From positions 1,612,001-1,676,000 of the forward strand of contig NC_021592.1 of assembly GCF_000152265.2 (NCBI RefSeq): a stretch of DNA of 64,000 bases. The letters run 5' to 3'. Made by a program: the position numbers and the translations under genes. The DNA is from Ferroplasma acidarmanus Fer1. Lineage in GTDB: Archaea; Thermoplasmatota; Thermoplasmata; Thermoplasmatales; Thermoplasmataceae. Positions 1 through 9,518 of this stretch are shown one piece after another. Within the stretch, counting starts at the first letter, position 1, and every line of letters begins with the position of its first letter. A model generated the notes under the pieces. It made no database searches, was not told the origin of the DNA, and saw only the letters and a program-made list of their open reading frames with translations.

Positions 1-2
1 TC

Positions 3-860
3 TATTTTATACTATTCGGGTTTCTTCTGGCTTTCCTGATAAAATTGCCAACGTTCCCGCTGCATGTATGGCTTCCAGATGCATATTACGATGCACCCTA
101 TTCCGGAACTATAATGCTTTCTGGAGGGCTTGTGGCAATGGGTGGATATGGCCTGCTGGGCATATTATACCCTATAGCCGGGCTCTTCCCAAAATATCTC
201 GTATATTTTATAATATTTCTGGGGCTTATAAGCATAATATACTTCGCATTTTCTGCCCTGTTCCAGCCAGACCTTAAAAGGATGGCAGCCTATGGAAGCG
301 CTGCGGAGATGTCGTTTATAACTATTGCATTTGGAACTGCTTTGCTGTCAACTGGCTATGTGAGAACGCTTGATCTGGCTGGTGGAATGTACCAGATAAT
401 TGCACATACATTCGTTGCGGCACTTATTTTTGCCTCACTTTCACTGGTTTATAAAAGGACAGGAACATCGAGGATCTATGAGCTCGGAGGCCTGAATAGG
501 GAACTGCCAATCCTATCATCTTTCCTGCTGGTCGGTATGCTGGCATCGCTTGGACTACCTTCTCTTGCAGGCTTTATCGGGGAATTTTCAGTTACCATAT
601 CCGCATTCCAGAGCATAGGCCTTTATACTCTGTTTATTGTACTTGGGCTTATTGTCATTGCAGCATTTCTCATATGGGCAGCACAGAGAACCATATTTGG
701 ATATTTCAACGAGAGGCTTGGGCGGCTCAGGGATGTAAATAAACAGGAGTTTCTCATACTGTTTTTCATTATGGTATGTACCATCTTCCTCGGCGTATAT
801 CCAACACTATTCTTTAAGATACTGACGGCATATGCTTCTCATCTGGGGGGATTAATATGA
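3..860 (+). CDS. nuoM: NADH dehydrogenase-like subunit M, 5' end outside window
   Basis: Membrane proton-pumping subunit of a complex I-type NADH/F420H2/ferredoxin dehydrogenase. The frame is open from base 3, so the N-terminal part lies upstream of the window. The visible part (about 285 residues) contains the family hallmark PTFPLHVWLPDA at its start and a run of hydrophobic helices with the conserved LKRMAAYGSAAEMS segment of the antiporter-like family. The stop codon overlaps the nuoN start in an ATGA junction, so the two are translationally coupled. The TTG at base 45 is not the real start because coding similarity continues upstream of it. Assignment to NuoM rather than NuoL rests on its position just before NuoN and on the short C-terminus. 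Confidence 0.9.
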   Translation, partial: YFILFGFLLAFLIKLPTFPLHVWLPDAYYDAPYSGTIMLSGGLVAMGGYGLLGILYPIAGLFPKYLVYFIIFLGLISIIYFAFSALFQPDLKRMAAYGSAAEMSFITIAFGTALLSTGYVRTLDLAGGMYQIIAHTFVAALIFASLSLVYKRTGTSRIYELGGLNRELPILSSFLLVGMLASLGLPSLAGFIGEFSVTISAFQSIGLYTLFIVLGLIVIAAFLIWAAQRTIFGYFNERLGRLRDVNKQEFLILFFIMVCTIFLGVYPTLFFKILTAYASHLGGLI

Positions 861-2263
861 ATTATGAATACCTTTACGCACTAATTTTACTGGGGCTTGC
901 GGGCTTTATAACACTGGCAGCTGGCATTAAAACGGATAATAAAAAAATACTCGGCGGGTTTACATTTATAATAATGATAGTTGCATTTTTTATAATACTG
1001 TTCCAGGTTAAAAATTACAGCATATCATCGCTGAACATATCATCATTCGATTCATACTGGGCTTTAATATTCCTGGTATCTATAATGGTTATAATTATAC
1101 CATCAATGAACGATATTAAGAAGAGATTTGATGTTTATTATGCTATATTGCTATTCACAGCACTATCAATGATCATAGCTGCATTCACCTACAATCTTAT
1201 AATACTGTTCATTTCATTCGAAGGAGTAAGCATTGCAACATACATCTTAACGGCATACAACAAGACAAAAAGGAATCTTGAAGCATCATTAAAATATTTC
1301 ATGGTTAGCACAGTTGGGACATCTTTCAATATTATGGGTATCGCATTTTTCTATCTTTCTACAAGAACTTTCAACCTCAACGCTATTACCACAATAGATT
1401 TTAACAGGTCTCTTTTGCTTGCACTGGTTTTTATAACTATAGGATTTGGATTCAAAATTGCCATATTCCCAATGCAACAGTGGGCAATAGATACATACGA
1501 TGGGGCACCCAATTCCGTTTCTGCTTTTCTTTCCACAGGAGGCAAGTTAGTTGCATATATGATACTATTAAAATTCCTCTTCCTTGGTTTTATACCTGAT
1601 TACAATTATGTGTTCTTCTTCTTCGCAATACTTGCAATACTTACAATGACATACGGCAATCTGGCAGCCCTGATGGAAAACAATCTTAAACGTATACTGG
1701 CATATTCAAGTATAGCGCAGGCGGGGTATATGATACTGGTATTTGCCCTGATTGGATATTCATATTATCCTGCTGTGCTTGTATCAAAGGAGATATTTGT
1801 GAAGTTTGCAATAGCATCGGCAATGTTCTACGCCTTAGCATATATATTCATGAAGGCAGGGCCATTCATAGCAATGAGCCTGTTTAAAAATGATAAGGTG
1901 ATGATAGGCGATATTGCAGGGCTGGCAAAAAAATCCAGATATACTGCCCTATTCCTGGCAATAATGCTTCTGTCACTGGCTGGTGTACCGCTTACCGGTG
2001 GTTTTATTGCGAAATATTTCCTGTTCTTCACACTGATTATCGGAAATCTGTGGTGGCTCGCTGTAATAGCTATAATTAACAGCGCAATTTCCATATTCTA
2101 TTATTTCAGGATAATCATATATTCATACAGGAAGGAAGGGGACAATGATTTCAATATGGCCCCTGGAATCAAGTATAGTGTAATTATAATGGGGCTGGCT
2201 ACACTGGGGCTGGGTGTTTCATTTGCACTGTATACATACCTTGTTGGAATAGCTATAATATGA
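857..2263 (+). CDS. nuoN: NADH dehydrogenase-like subunit N
   Basis: Antiporter-like membrane subunit of the complex I-type dehydrogenase, 468 residues, close to the usual length of NuoN. It has about 13-14 hydrophobic segments, an internal Glu in LFISFEGVSIATYIL as in the first-half proton channel, a lysine in IGFGFKIAIFPMQQWAIDTYDGAPNSVSAFLS and the LKRILAYSSIAQAGYM segment typical of NuoN. It starts within the last codons of nuoM (ATGA overlap). It is followed after 9 bp by a small gene, so the operon continues. Confidence 0.92.
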   Translation: MNYEYLYALILLGLAGFITLAAGIKTDNKKILGGFTFIIMIVAFFIILFQVKNYSISSLNISSFDSYWALIFLVSIMVIIIPSMNDIKKRFDVYYAILLFTALSMIIAAFTYNLIILFISFEGVSIATYILTAYNKTKRNLEASLKYFMVSTVGTSFNIMGIAFFYLSTRTFNLNAITTIDFNRSLLLALVFITIGFGFKIAIFPMQQWAIDTYDGAPNSVSAFLSTGGKLVAYMILLKFLFLGFIPDYNYVFFFFAILAILTMTYGNLAALMENNLKRILAYSSIAQAGYMILVFALIGYSYYPAVLVSKEIFVKFAIASAMFYALAYIFMKAGPFIAMSLFKNDKVMIGDIAGLAKKSRYTALFLAIMLLSLAGVPLTGGFIAKYFLFFTLIIGNLWWLAVIAIINSAISIFYYFRIIIYSYRKEGDNDFNMAPGIKYSVIIMGLATLGLGVSFALYTYLVGIAII

Positions 2264-2272
2264 GGTGATAGG

Positions 2273-2611
2273 ATGAACACAGAAGATGTAATAGAAATAT
2301 TTAAGACATCACTGGTAAACGGTGATGTAAATAATGCTTATAAGATAGTGGAGAGAAACAGGAAGATATACACCAAAAGGGGGTTAAAAACCGCTGAAGA
2401 ATTCATGCAGTACCTTATCGATGCCTTAAAGGGAGACAAAACTCCAGATGATTTATATAACATTTTTTCCGATGAGAAATACAATATATTTCCGTATATA
2501 CACGATTATAAGGGATATGTATTCAACCTGGTTGATACTATATTGTATTCTATAAATAGGTACAATATAAAATATCCATCCTTCGATGGGAAGAGGTGCG
2601 GTGAGATATGA
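2273..2611 (+). CDS. Small hypothetical protein at the end of the nuo operon
   Basis: A 112-residue soluble protein of no family I recognise. It starts 9 bp after nuoN and is preceded by a weak GAGGTGAT Shine-Dalgarno-like site, so it is probably cotranscribed with the nuo genes. The sequence is rich in charged and tyrosine residues and has no membrane segment or cysteine cluster; one Cys lies near the C-terminus. Its last codons overlap the next start (ATGA), supporting both as real genes. A role in dehydrogenase assembly is conceivable from context only. Confidence 0.65.
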   Translation: MNTEDVIEIFKTSLVNGDVNNAYKIVERNRKIYTKRGLKTAEEFMQYLIDALKGDKTPDDLYNIFSDEKYNIFPYIHDYKGYVFNLVDTILYSINRYNIKYPSFDGKRCGEI

Positions 2612-2853
2612 ATTATCTGAATTGCTTTAACAATATAAATACTGCAGATGAAGCCGCGGAGGCCATACATTGCATCCAGAAATGCGGGGAAACGGTACTA
2701 TATAATGATAAGGAAAAACGCCTGGTGTTATGGCGGGAAGCCTATGATAAAAGCCCGGAAGAACATATGATAAAGATCAGCAAATTGCTAAAAATAGATT
2801 CAAGGGAAAGCTATGAGGTGGCAGATAAAACATATAATTTAACAATGTATTAA
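2608..2853 (+). CDS. Small hypothetical protein, last gene of the nuo operon
   Basis: An 81-residue protein coupled to the preceding gene through an ATGA overlap. It carries four cysteines in the first half (two near the start and a CIQKC pair), which could bind a metal, but the spacing does not match a familiar zinc or iron-sulfur motif. No transmembrane segment. It ends four bases into the convergent gene on the other strand, so the nuo transcription unit stops here. Function unknown. Confidence 0.55.
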   Translation: MNYLNCFNNINTADEAAEAIHCIQKCGETVLYNDKEKRLVLWREAYDKSPEEHMIKISKLLKIDSRESYEVADKTYNLTMY

Positions 2854-3185
2854 CTGTATTCTACCTCAGTTTTGTATCCCATGTTTTTGTATTTCTCCAG
2901 AATTTCATCCAGCTTTTTTTGATCAAAATATTTCTCGCTAAAGTTAAGGGATGCTACTTTCTTTTCCTTATTTATTATGACAAAGCCTATAGTTTTGTCT
3001 TCCGGCATAATCTCATCAGTCCTTGCATAGCTTTCAATAAATTCTTCAAGGCTCTCATCAGGCAATGGTGAGGTAAGAACCTCTATCAAGTCCTCGAAGG
3101 AATCTTCAAATTTCGAAGCAAGAACGCAAATCGTCGAAGGGTGTGTTTCACTCATTTTCAGGTTATACATCACGCAGGTTACCAT
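2850..3185 (-). CDS. Hypothetical protein, acidic, 111 residues
   Basis: Soluble acidic protein without a recognised domain. It contains a central DKTIGFVIINKEKKVASLNF stretch that looks like a beta hairpin, followed by a lysine-rich helix. A TATA-like AAATATAAAG about 30 bp upstream of the ATG fits leaderless transcription from this start. It converges on the nuo operon and overlaps its last gene by four bases. The first residues (MVTCVMYNLKMSE) could be dispensed with if Met11 is the true start. Function unknown. Confidence 0.55.
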   Translation of the reverse strand: MVTCVMYNLKMSETHPSTICVLASKFEDSFEDLIEVLTSPLPDESLEEFIESYARTDEIMPEDKTIGFVIINKEKKVASLNFSEKYFDQKKLDEILEKYKNMGYKTEVEYS

Positions 3186-3460
3186 AATTATCGGTATGTA
3201 ATTGTATTACTTTATATTTTTATTTCGTTTTCTTAATTGCAAAATTTCTCGAGGTTCGTGGTCACATTAGATGCATTGTACCCATCCGGTTGGAATAGGT
3301 ATTCAATGCAAAGGAATATTATTGCACATTGGCCCACAAAATATTCTTACGTGCAACTGTAAATATAATAAAAATGTGATGAAATCACGGTATCGTAGTT
3401 CTAAATATAAACGAGAGTAACGCCACAAATTTTATGGGTTTATATATTTGCAACAGCGTA

Positions 3461-3931
3461 TTATGCCGGAACCACAGTTTTTGTTCCCATTGATTGTATT
3501 ATTATGTTGGTAAACAGGTGTTCAATCCCTGCTACAAATTGAATTTTTGTTAATACATTGTATAAGTCTTCCTGGTTTTTTGAATAACCTCTGAGAATCA
3601 GATCATATTCACCTGTGATCATATCAACAGAATAGACTTCATTAATTTTCATCAATTTTCTTGCAATTGTTTCAGAGTTTGTTGCGTTAAATATTCTAAC
3701 CATGGTTATAAATGAAATATTATATCCAAATTTTGCCATGTCTATATTGCATGTAAACTGTTTAATAATACCACGTTCAAGCATACCTGTAATTTTTTTC
3801 TTTACAGTGGGTTCAGAAATACCAGTTTGAGCTGCTATCTCTCGTACTGTAATTCTTGTATTTTTAATCAACATTTTAATGATGGTTTTATCCAGTTTTG
3901 AAATCTCATACTCCATGTAATATAAATTCAT
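3461..3931 (-). CDS. Lrp/AsnC family transcriptional regulator
   Basis: A 156-residue regulator with an N-terminal helix-turn-helix (about residues 12-60: ISKLDKTIIKML, then ITVREIAAQTGISEPTVKKKI) and a C-terminal RAM-type alpha/beta ligand-binding domain (VYSVDMITGEYDLILRGYSKN). Lrp-family proteins bind amino acids and act as small-molecule-responsive regulators. The gene is divergent from an amino-acid permease and a PLP enzyme and shares their 127-bp intergenic region, so it is a likely regulator of that unit and of itself. An alternative start is Met6. Family assignment is firm; target and ligand are inferred. Confidence 0.88.
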   Translation of the reverse strand: MNLYYMEYEISKLDKTIIKMLIKNTRITVREIAAQTGISEPTVKKKITGMLERGIIKQFTCNIDMAKFGYNISFITMVRIFNATNSETIARKLMKINEVYSVDMITGEYDLILRGYSKNQEDLYNVLTKIQFVAGIEHLFTNIIIQSMGTKTVVPA

Positions 3932-4024
3932 TTTAGTTTAAATAATTTGCTAATAATTTTCATAATATAAACATTAAGCTTATGAATTTCAATAAAAAAT
4001 TAAATTATTATCGTATAAATTTTC

Positions 4025-4039
4025 GATTATATTAAATAC
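4025..4039 (+). promoter_or_regulatory. TATA-box promoter of the permease/PLP-enzyme unit
   Basis: The sequence TTATATTAAATA is centred about 27 bp before the ATG at 4059, with no Shine-Dalgarno site between. This is the spacing of an archaeal leaderless promoter. Confidence 0.55.
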
Positions 4040-4058
4040 CTCCTGACATTAATTTTTT

Positions 4059-5477
4059 ATGGATAATTCGAGTAGCCTTAACAAAAATTCAGTCGGAACA
4101 GGCGGGCTAGTTTTTCAAGCTATGGGACAACTATCGCCAATAGGCATCTTTGGTGGGTCAATATTAGGAGCCGCCGCATTTGCTCTGGGAGCCACGCCCC
4201 TTTCTTTTATAATCGGTCTCCTTGCATCACTTCTTGCGGGGAATTCCATATATCAGTATTCAAAGAAAATGGCAAGTGCACGTGGTTATTATGGTTATAT
4301 AGGGGATGGTCTTGGCATGAGCGCAGGATCACTTGCAGCATTTCTCTACATATTATATGAATTTGCGAATCTGCTTTTTATACTTAGCTATTATGTTCTC
4401 ACCTTTTCCCCTACATTGGGATTTGTAAGTGGTTTATCCATTCCGGACTATTACAGCTATCTATATATAATACTGATCTCAATACCAGCTTTTTACGTGG
4501 TTTACAGGGGAATAAAACTTTCTTATAAATCTCAGATAGTTGCAAATATGATACAGATTATTTTCGTGATTACAATATCCATCGCTATAATCGTCTTTTC
4601 ACCTAAAATAGGCTTATTGCCATTTACAGCGTATCATGTAGGTATCAAGGGTGTGTTTTTAGGTTTCATAACCGGGAGCTACCTTTCATTTGCAGGGTTC
4701 GGGTCAATAGTCCCGCTTGGTGAGGAAGCGAGAGCCGGAAGAAAATCCATAGGCAAGGCAGTTCTGTATATAATTCTCATTATGGGTGCTATTTACCTGT
4801 TAGGTTCTTACGCAATGGTAGCAGGCTGGGGAATTAATGCTATGGCTTCATTCAGCAACAGTATTTATCCTGGATTTATTATAGTGGGCAAATTCGGGCA
4901 TCTCCCTACTGATATATTTTTTATTCTCAATTTTTTCGTTGTATACCCGCTCTTTGTTACCATGGGAACTGCACTATCAAGAAATCTCTACGCTATGGCA
5001 AAAGATAACATGCTTCCACATGGGCTTTCTGCAATACATAATACTAACCGGTCTCCACATGTAGCCCTGGGATACATTCTTGTAATATTCACTGGGCTTT
5101 CACTGGTTTCGTCCATTATATTTTTCTATGCCGAGAAAGGATTCTTCAACGGGTTTTTTGACGATTTCCTGTTCTTCGCTGCAGTAAGTACAATCACCAC
5201 GCTTGTAATACATGTAATGGTCAATTTTTCACTTTACTCTAAATTCAGGAAAGAAAGGGAATACAGCGCAGTGAAAGTATCAACACATGTACTTCTACCA
5301 ACAATATCAACCATAATAATAGTACTGGCCATATATTATTCTGTGGTTTCACTGACTTTCCCAATTGCCTATGGACCAATAATAATTCTGACATACGGCA
5401 TAATAGCACTTGCCTACATATTTATAAAGAAAAAGGATATTTTAAAAATACACATAAAGGAGGATTTATATGAATAA
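4059..5477 (+). CDS. APC-superfamily amino-acid permease
   Basis: A 472-residue integral membrane protein with about 12 predicted helices and the APC-family N-terminus: a glycine-rich first helix (GGLVFQAMGQLSPIGIFGGSILGAAAFALG) and a conserved acidic region after helix 6 (GEEARAGRKSIGKAV). It probably imports an amino acid or amine by cation symport across the cytoplasmic membrane. It lies under a leaderless promoter, divergent from an Lrp-type regulator. The last 8 bp overlap the following PLP-enzyme gene, whose AAAGGAGG ribosome-binding site lies inside this gene. Transported substrate unknown; the PLP enzyme next door suggests an amino compound that is then transformed. Confidence 0.87.
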   Translation: MDNSSSLNKNSVGTGGLVFQAMGQLSPIGIFGGSILGAAAFALGATPLSFIIGLLASLLAGNSIYQYSKKMASARGYYGYIGDGLGMSAGSLAAFLYILYEFANLLFILSYYVLTFSPTLGFVSGLSIPDYYSYLYIILISIPAFYVVYRGIKLSYKSQIVANMIQIIFVITISIAIIVFSPKIGLLPFTAYHVGIKGVFLGFITGSYLSFAGFGSIVPLGEEARAGRKSIGKAVLYIILIMGAIYLLGSYAMVAGWGINAMASFSNSIYPGFIIVGKFGHLPTDIFFILNFFVVYPLFVTMGTALSRNLYAMAKDNMLPHGLSAIHNTNRSPHVALGYILVIFTGLSLVSSIIFFYAEKGFFNGFFDDFLFFAAVSTITTLVIHVMVNFSLYSKFRKEREYSAVKVSTHVLLPTISTIIIVLAIYYSVVSLTFPIAYGPIIILTYGIIALAYIFIKKKDILKIHIKEDLYE

Positions 5478-6588
5478 GGAAAAAATAAGGGAATTATTTT
5501 ATAATCTGGATAATGTCAACCATCTTGCAGCCTGCTCTAAATCACCTATGCTTAAGACTGTTAAGTCCAGCATGGAAAATTATATGAAAGATGTAATAGA
5601 GTTGGGGAACCCGTGGAATTTATGGACTGAAAAAGTGGAGAAAGCCCGCGAACTCTTTGCACAGCTCATCCACGCAGATAAAAAAGACATCGCTGCACTG
5701 TATTCCGTATCATCGGCGTTGAATTCAATTATGAGTTCCATGGAATTCTCAAACCGCAATGAAATTGTAACTTCAGACATGGAATTCCCAACAACGAATT
5801 TTGCGTTGTATGGATATTCGAAATTCGGCGCTAAAATAAAAACCATAAAGAGCAGTGGCAATACAATTGACATAGATAATTATAATGGCGCTATTAATAA
5901 AAATACATTGATGACAACGGCCATACACGTATCATCCCTTAACGGGTTCAGGCAGGATGTAGGAAAAATAGCCAGCATTGCACATGAGAATGGCTCATAT
6001 ATCTATGTGGACGATTATCAATCTCTTGGTGGTGTAAATATAGATGTCAAAAAATCAAAGATAGATTTTCTTGCATCCGGGAACCTCAAATGGCTTCTCG
6101 GTGTATCCGGTGTTGCATTTCTCTATGTCAATCCGGAGATAGTTGAAACGTTGAAACCTGCAAACATTGGATGGTTTTCCCAGAAAAATCCATTTGAGTT
6201 TGGTGCTGAATCCTTGAATTATGCTGAAGGAGCGAGGAGATTTGAAAATGGAACATGGGCAATTCCTTCCATATATGCATCAATTGAAGGGATGAAAGCA
6301 ATACTTGATTATTATGATTACATAGAAAAAGAAGACAGGAAGTTGTTTCAGCATGCAATTGATTCGCTGGAGAGGAATGGAATACCAACTATAACACCGG
6401 ATGAAGCTGCAAATATAATAGCCATACCGATGAAAAATCCCGGCGATGCAGAAGCAATGTTAAAGAAAAAATACAAAATTATAACATCTGCAAGGGGGGA
6501 TTCGCTCAGGATCGCACCTCACTTTTATAACACAGAGGAAGAGATAAGTGAAGCCATAGAAAAAATAAAATTCCAGTTTTTTAAATGA
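5470..6588 (+). CDS. Class V PLP-dependent aminotransferase-fold enzyme (isopenicillin-N-epimerase-like)
   Basis: A 372-residue fold-type I PLP enzyme. The pattern YVDDYQSLGG (Asp at about 181) followed by SGNLKWLLG places the Schiff-base lysine at about 207. The CsdA/IPN-epimerase group (COG0520) shows a similar KWLLG pattern. Only one cysteine is present (about residue 22), so the catalytic Cys of a cysteine desulfurase is missing and that function is unlikely. It overlaps the upstream permease by 8 bp and has a strong AAAGGAGG site. A role in catabolism of the transported amino compound (transamination, lyase or epimerase) is inferred from this coupling. Confidence 0.8.
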   Translation: MNKEKIRELFYNLDNVNHLAACSKSPMLKTVKSSMENYMKDVIELGNPWNLWTEKVEKARELFAQLIHADKKDIAALYSVSSALNSIMSSMEFSNRNEIVTSDMEFPTTNFALYGYSKFGAKIKTIKSSGNTIDIDNYNGAINKNTLMTTAIHVSSLNGFRQDVGKIASIAHENGSYIYVDDYQSLGGVNIDVKKSKIDFLASGNLKWLLGVSGVAFLYVNPEIVETLKPANIGWFSQKNPFEFGAESLNYAEGARRFENGTWAIPSIYASIEGMKAILDYYDYIEKEDRKLFQHAIDSLERNGIPTITPDEAANIIAIPMKNPGDAEAMLKKKYKIITSARGDSLRIAPHFYNTEEEISEAIEKIKFQFFK

Positions 6589-6616
6589 TTGCATTTTTAT
6601 ATGCAATTAGTTTTTA
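6589..6616 (+). terminator. Hairpin plus T-rich tract after the PLP enzyme
   Basis: TTGCAT and ATGCAA form a 6-bp stem around a TTTTAT loop, starting at the base after the stop codon. TTAGTTTTT follows. It lies between convergent genes, consistent with termination. Confidence 0.4.
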
Positions 6617-6718
6617 ATATAGTTATACAGACAAGTTGCATGCCAGCCCATGAAAGCGAATTGGATCTTAAAAACAACTAAAATTATGCATAAAAAATTT
6701 TAACAGCCAGAATCTGTT

Positions 6719-7651
6719 TTACAAGAAATTGATTATATGTTCAGACAGGGGAGTGGCTATATCAATGGCAACATCGTTTCTATTTATTTCAGCTATAGAC
6801 GTGTTAAAAAGTATCTGCATGTATTCAATTGTTCGAATTTTCGGGATAAATTGTGTAATGACAAGATGTTTTTTCTCTATCTGAAAATAAGTGGTATCAA
6901 TGTATATTCCACGTGACCCGGCCTTTTCCATTACCTTTCCCAGAATAGGATTATTTATTGTAATCCAGTAAAAATTCCCATCCCCGGGAATTTTCTCTAT
7001 GCCAGGAAGCAATTCTAAGGGTTTCTCAGATATAACTGCCATCCTGAATTGCTTTTTATCAATATAATCTGTTACGAGCCTGCCTATTGATCCTGATGAT
7101 TCCAGATTATCCATTAATTTTCTATCATCATGCGCATCCCTGTGTATTCTGAATCTAATTACACTTAAAGGGCGTATTTTAGAGAAATTAAGTAAAGTTG
7201 CCAGGGCACCGCTGGAAGGGTGAATCGATACATCAGCTACCAGTTTACTTCCAGAAGTTACCGGAATAAAGGCATCGGTAACATTTTTTGAATACCTGTG
7301 CATATAGGAAAAAACTATATTCAACATGCCGTCGGATAAGTATGGACGGTGCATCATAACAGTAGGGATTGAATTTAAACTGGAAATGAATTCAAAAATT
7401 ATGGGGAATTTCAATTTTTCCGTTATTGAGAAATAATTATCTATTTGCTGGAAAGCATCCGGATTAGGAACAAGCATGTGTTCAAAGGATTTATCTACAA
7501 ATGTTTTTATGTATACATCATCTCCTTCTTTCCTGAAGAACAGTGTATAATCCTTGCCAAGGAGCTTAAGGTTCTGTGTCATAAACGAGTCAATATTTAG
7601 CTTAATGTGGCATTCCATATCATTTATACCGGTGGTTTCTGAAATCAACAT
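6719..7651 (-). CDS. Hypothetical protein, 310 residues
   Basis: I do not recognise a family. The protein is soluble, with mixed alpha/beta character and no cysteine-rich or nucleotide-binding motif. The middle part (about residues 120-180) has SGSKLVADVSIHPSSGALATLL and a basic RFRIHRDAHDDRK segment. The C-terminal third resembles an alpha/beta sensor domain but without a diagnostic motif. TATA-like AT-rich sequence lies about 20-35 bp upstream of the ATG. The gene is convergent with the PLP enzyme and ends about 110 bp from an insertion sequence. Probably lineage-specific. Confidence 0.6.
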   Translation of the reverse strand: MLISETTGINDMECHIKLNIDSFMTQNLKLLGKDYTLFFRKEGDDVYIKTFVDKSFEHMLVPNPDAFQQIDNYFSITEKLKFPIIFEFISSLNSIPTVMMHRPYLSDGMLNIVFSYMHRYSKNVTDAFIPVTSGSKLVADVSIHPSSGALATLLNFSKIRPLSVIRFRIHRDAHDDRKLMDNLESSGSIGRLVTDYIDKKQFRMAVISEKPLELLPGIEKIPGDGNFYWITINNPILGKVMEKAGSRGIYIDTTYFQIEKKHLVITQFIPKIRTIEYMQILFNTSIAEINRNDVAIDIATPLSEHIINFL

Positions 7652-7764
7652 AATAAAGTATTATATAATTCTATAAAAATATTTCATATGAACTTGACTT
7701 TACAACTATTTAAAATATTTTTCCTGAAAATAATTGAAATTACAGTGTTGTAACAATATTATTA

Positions 7765-9381
7765 TGTGGGTACACTAATAATTCATATATTTTATTTCTA
7801 TTTTATTCTATATTTCAGGTATTTCTAATGATTATTACAATGCAAATATTTATTAATGTGGGTACACTATATTATTGATGGTATATTACACATTCAAACG
7901 ATCGGGGAAGAACAGGTATCTGGTGCTGAGGTGGAAGAAAAGGATAAATGGCGTGCCTACAATAGTTAAGGAGATCAGCGTTGGCACAGCTGAGAACCTT
8001 GCAAAGATGCTTGAGGACAGCATGGAAAATATTATGCTGAAAAGCTACAGTGCAGGTTCTGCACTTGCTTCACTTTATATGGATAAGGCACTGGGCTTAA
8101 GGGATATTGTTAACAATGCAATGGGCCATAAGGGAAATGGAATGTCCCCTGGAGATTATTTGCTGTTATTTATTATGAACAGGCTATCAGAACCATGCTC
8201 CAAGAATAGTATAGGGAAATGGATGAAAAGGAATTATGCATCCATAATATTCCCTGAAGCATCCTCACAGGATTTCTGGAATATAATGGACAGGTTTGCT
8301 GATAAGAATATAAAGAATATAATGGATAGGGTAAGGGATAGAATTATGGAAATGGGGTATAATACAGGAGATATATTCTTTGATGCATCCAATATGTACA
8401 CATTCATGGAGGAGAACAGCATAGCCAAGAAGGGGCATAATAAGAAGCACAGGTATGATTTAAATCAGGTATCATACTATATAGCTTCAACATACGACTA
8501 CATACCACTGTATGGAGAAGCCTACCCTGGCAATATTCATGATTCCAGAACATTTGAAAATATTGTAAAGAATATACCTGAAGATTCAACGCTTATATTT
8601 GACAGGGGCTACAATTCAAAGGATAATATTGATATGATTTCTAACAGAAGGTACATAGGTGCATTGAAACAATCAGACAACCATAGCATAATGGAGATCA
8701 ATGTAAAGGAAGATTCGTATATTGAATTAATAAGGAATGTTTACGGGAAAGACCATAGAATTATACTGTACCATTCAAAATCACTGGAAACAAGAAAGAA
8801 AAACAAGTTTATGAAGCATCTGGCAAAGGTAATGGTGAAAGCAAAGAAGATTATTGATTCAGGTGATTCAGATTCCATGGAGAAAGCAAGAATATACCTG
8901 GAATCAGAGCACCTGAATGAAACAATACTATTGCCATCACTGGAGATTGACGGTGAAAGGATGGAATACCGTATATCAATGATGGGAAAGAATGCAATAT
9001 TCACAAATATTATAGATAAGGATGCAGAAAGCATAGTAGAATTGTATAAAAAGAGGGCAAGGGTAGAGCACTGCTTCAGGACAATAAATGCAAAGGGCAT
9101 TGCATTTCCACTAAACCACTGGACACCACAGAAGATAAAGGTGCATATGTTCTTCTCATTGATGGCATACTTGTTTTTAGCATTAATTTATAATGAAATA
9201 CATAGGAATAGCAAAACAGCTTCATTAATATCTACTATTGATTACCTAAAAGATATCAATATCAATTATGCCATTAAGGGGAAGATAGTAACAACTAAAA
9301 TAGAATGCAAATCGGATATTGCAGTGCTGATAAAGGATACTATGGAATTTGAAAAACTGGCAAAGTATTAGTGCACCCACA
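7765..9381 (+). mobile_element. IS1634/IS4-type insertion sequence
   Basis: The left end TGTGGGTACACTAATA at 7765-7780 matches the inverted right end (rc TGTGGGTGCACTAATA, ending at 9381) with one mismatch. A second, shorter copy of the left repeat (TGTGGGTACACTA) sits at 7857-7869, just inside. The right repeat overlaps the transposase stop codon. I see no clear target-site duplication, so the outer boundary is probable rather than proven; the inner copy could be the real end. Confidence 0.65.
7878..9371 (+). CDS. IS1634/IS4-type DDE transposase
   Basis: A 497-residue transposase of the IS1634-like branch of the IS4 superfamily. The three catalytic acids are seen in FFDASNMYTF (first Asp), STLIFDRGYNSKDN (second Asp) and YKKRARVEHCFRTIN (Glu, in the Y-x2-R-x3-E-x6 arrangement). 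The start is chosen at the ATG; a TTG lies directly before it. The frame is intact, so the element may be active. It sits in the gap between an orphan gene and the acyl-CoA synthetase, without breaking either. Confidence 0.85.
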   Translation: MVYYTFKRSGKNRYLVLRWKKRINGVPTIVKEISVGTAENLAKMLEDSMENIMLKSYSAGSALASLYMDKALGLRDIVNNAMGHKGNGMSPGDYLLLFIMNRLSEPCSKNSIGKWMKRNYASIIFPEASSQDFWNIMDRFADKNIKNIMDRVRDRIMEMGYNTGDIFFDASNMYTFMEENSIAKKGHNKKHRYDLNQVSYYIASTYDYIPLYGEAYPGNIHDSRTFENIVKNIPEDSTLIFDRGYNSKDNIDMISNRRYIGALKQSDNHSIMEINVKEDSYIELIRNVYGKDHRIILYHSKSLETRKKNKFMKHLAKVMVKAKKIIDSGDSDSMEKARIYLESEHLNETILLPSLEIDGERMEYRISMMGKNAIFTNIIDKDAESIVELYKKRARVEHCFRTINAKGIAFPLNHWTPQKIKVHMFFSLMAYLFLALIYNEIHRNSKTASLISTIDYLKDININYAIKGKIVTTKIECKSDIAVLIKDTMEFEKLAKY

Positions 9382-9518
9382 GAAGATTATTTAGAGAATA
9401 TTGAAAAAGCTTAGTCTATGGCAAATAAAAATTATATGGATGTAAAGTCAAGATGAAATTATATAATACATCACATAATTATATCAATACAATTATGAAA
9501 TTATTAATTTTAGTAGTT

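Noticed and set aside
5470-6588. Cysteine desulfurase (IscS/SufS/NifS)
   Set aside because: Only one cysteine, near residue 22, and no catalytic Cys loop; KWLLG pattern fits the epimerase-like branch.
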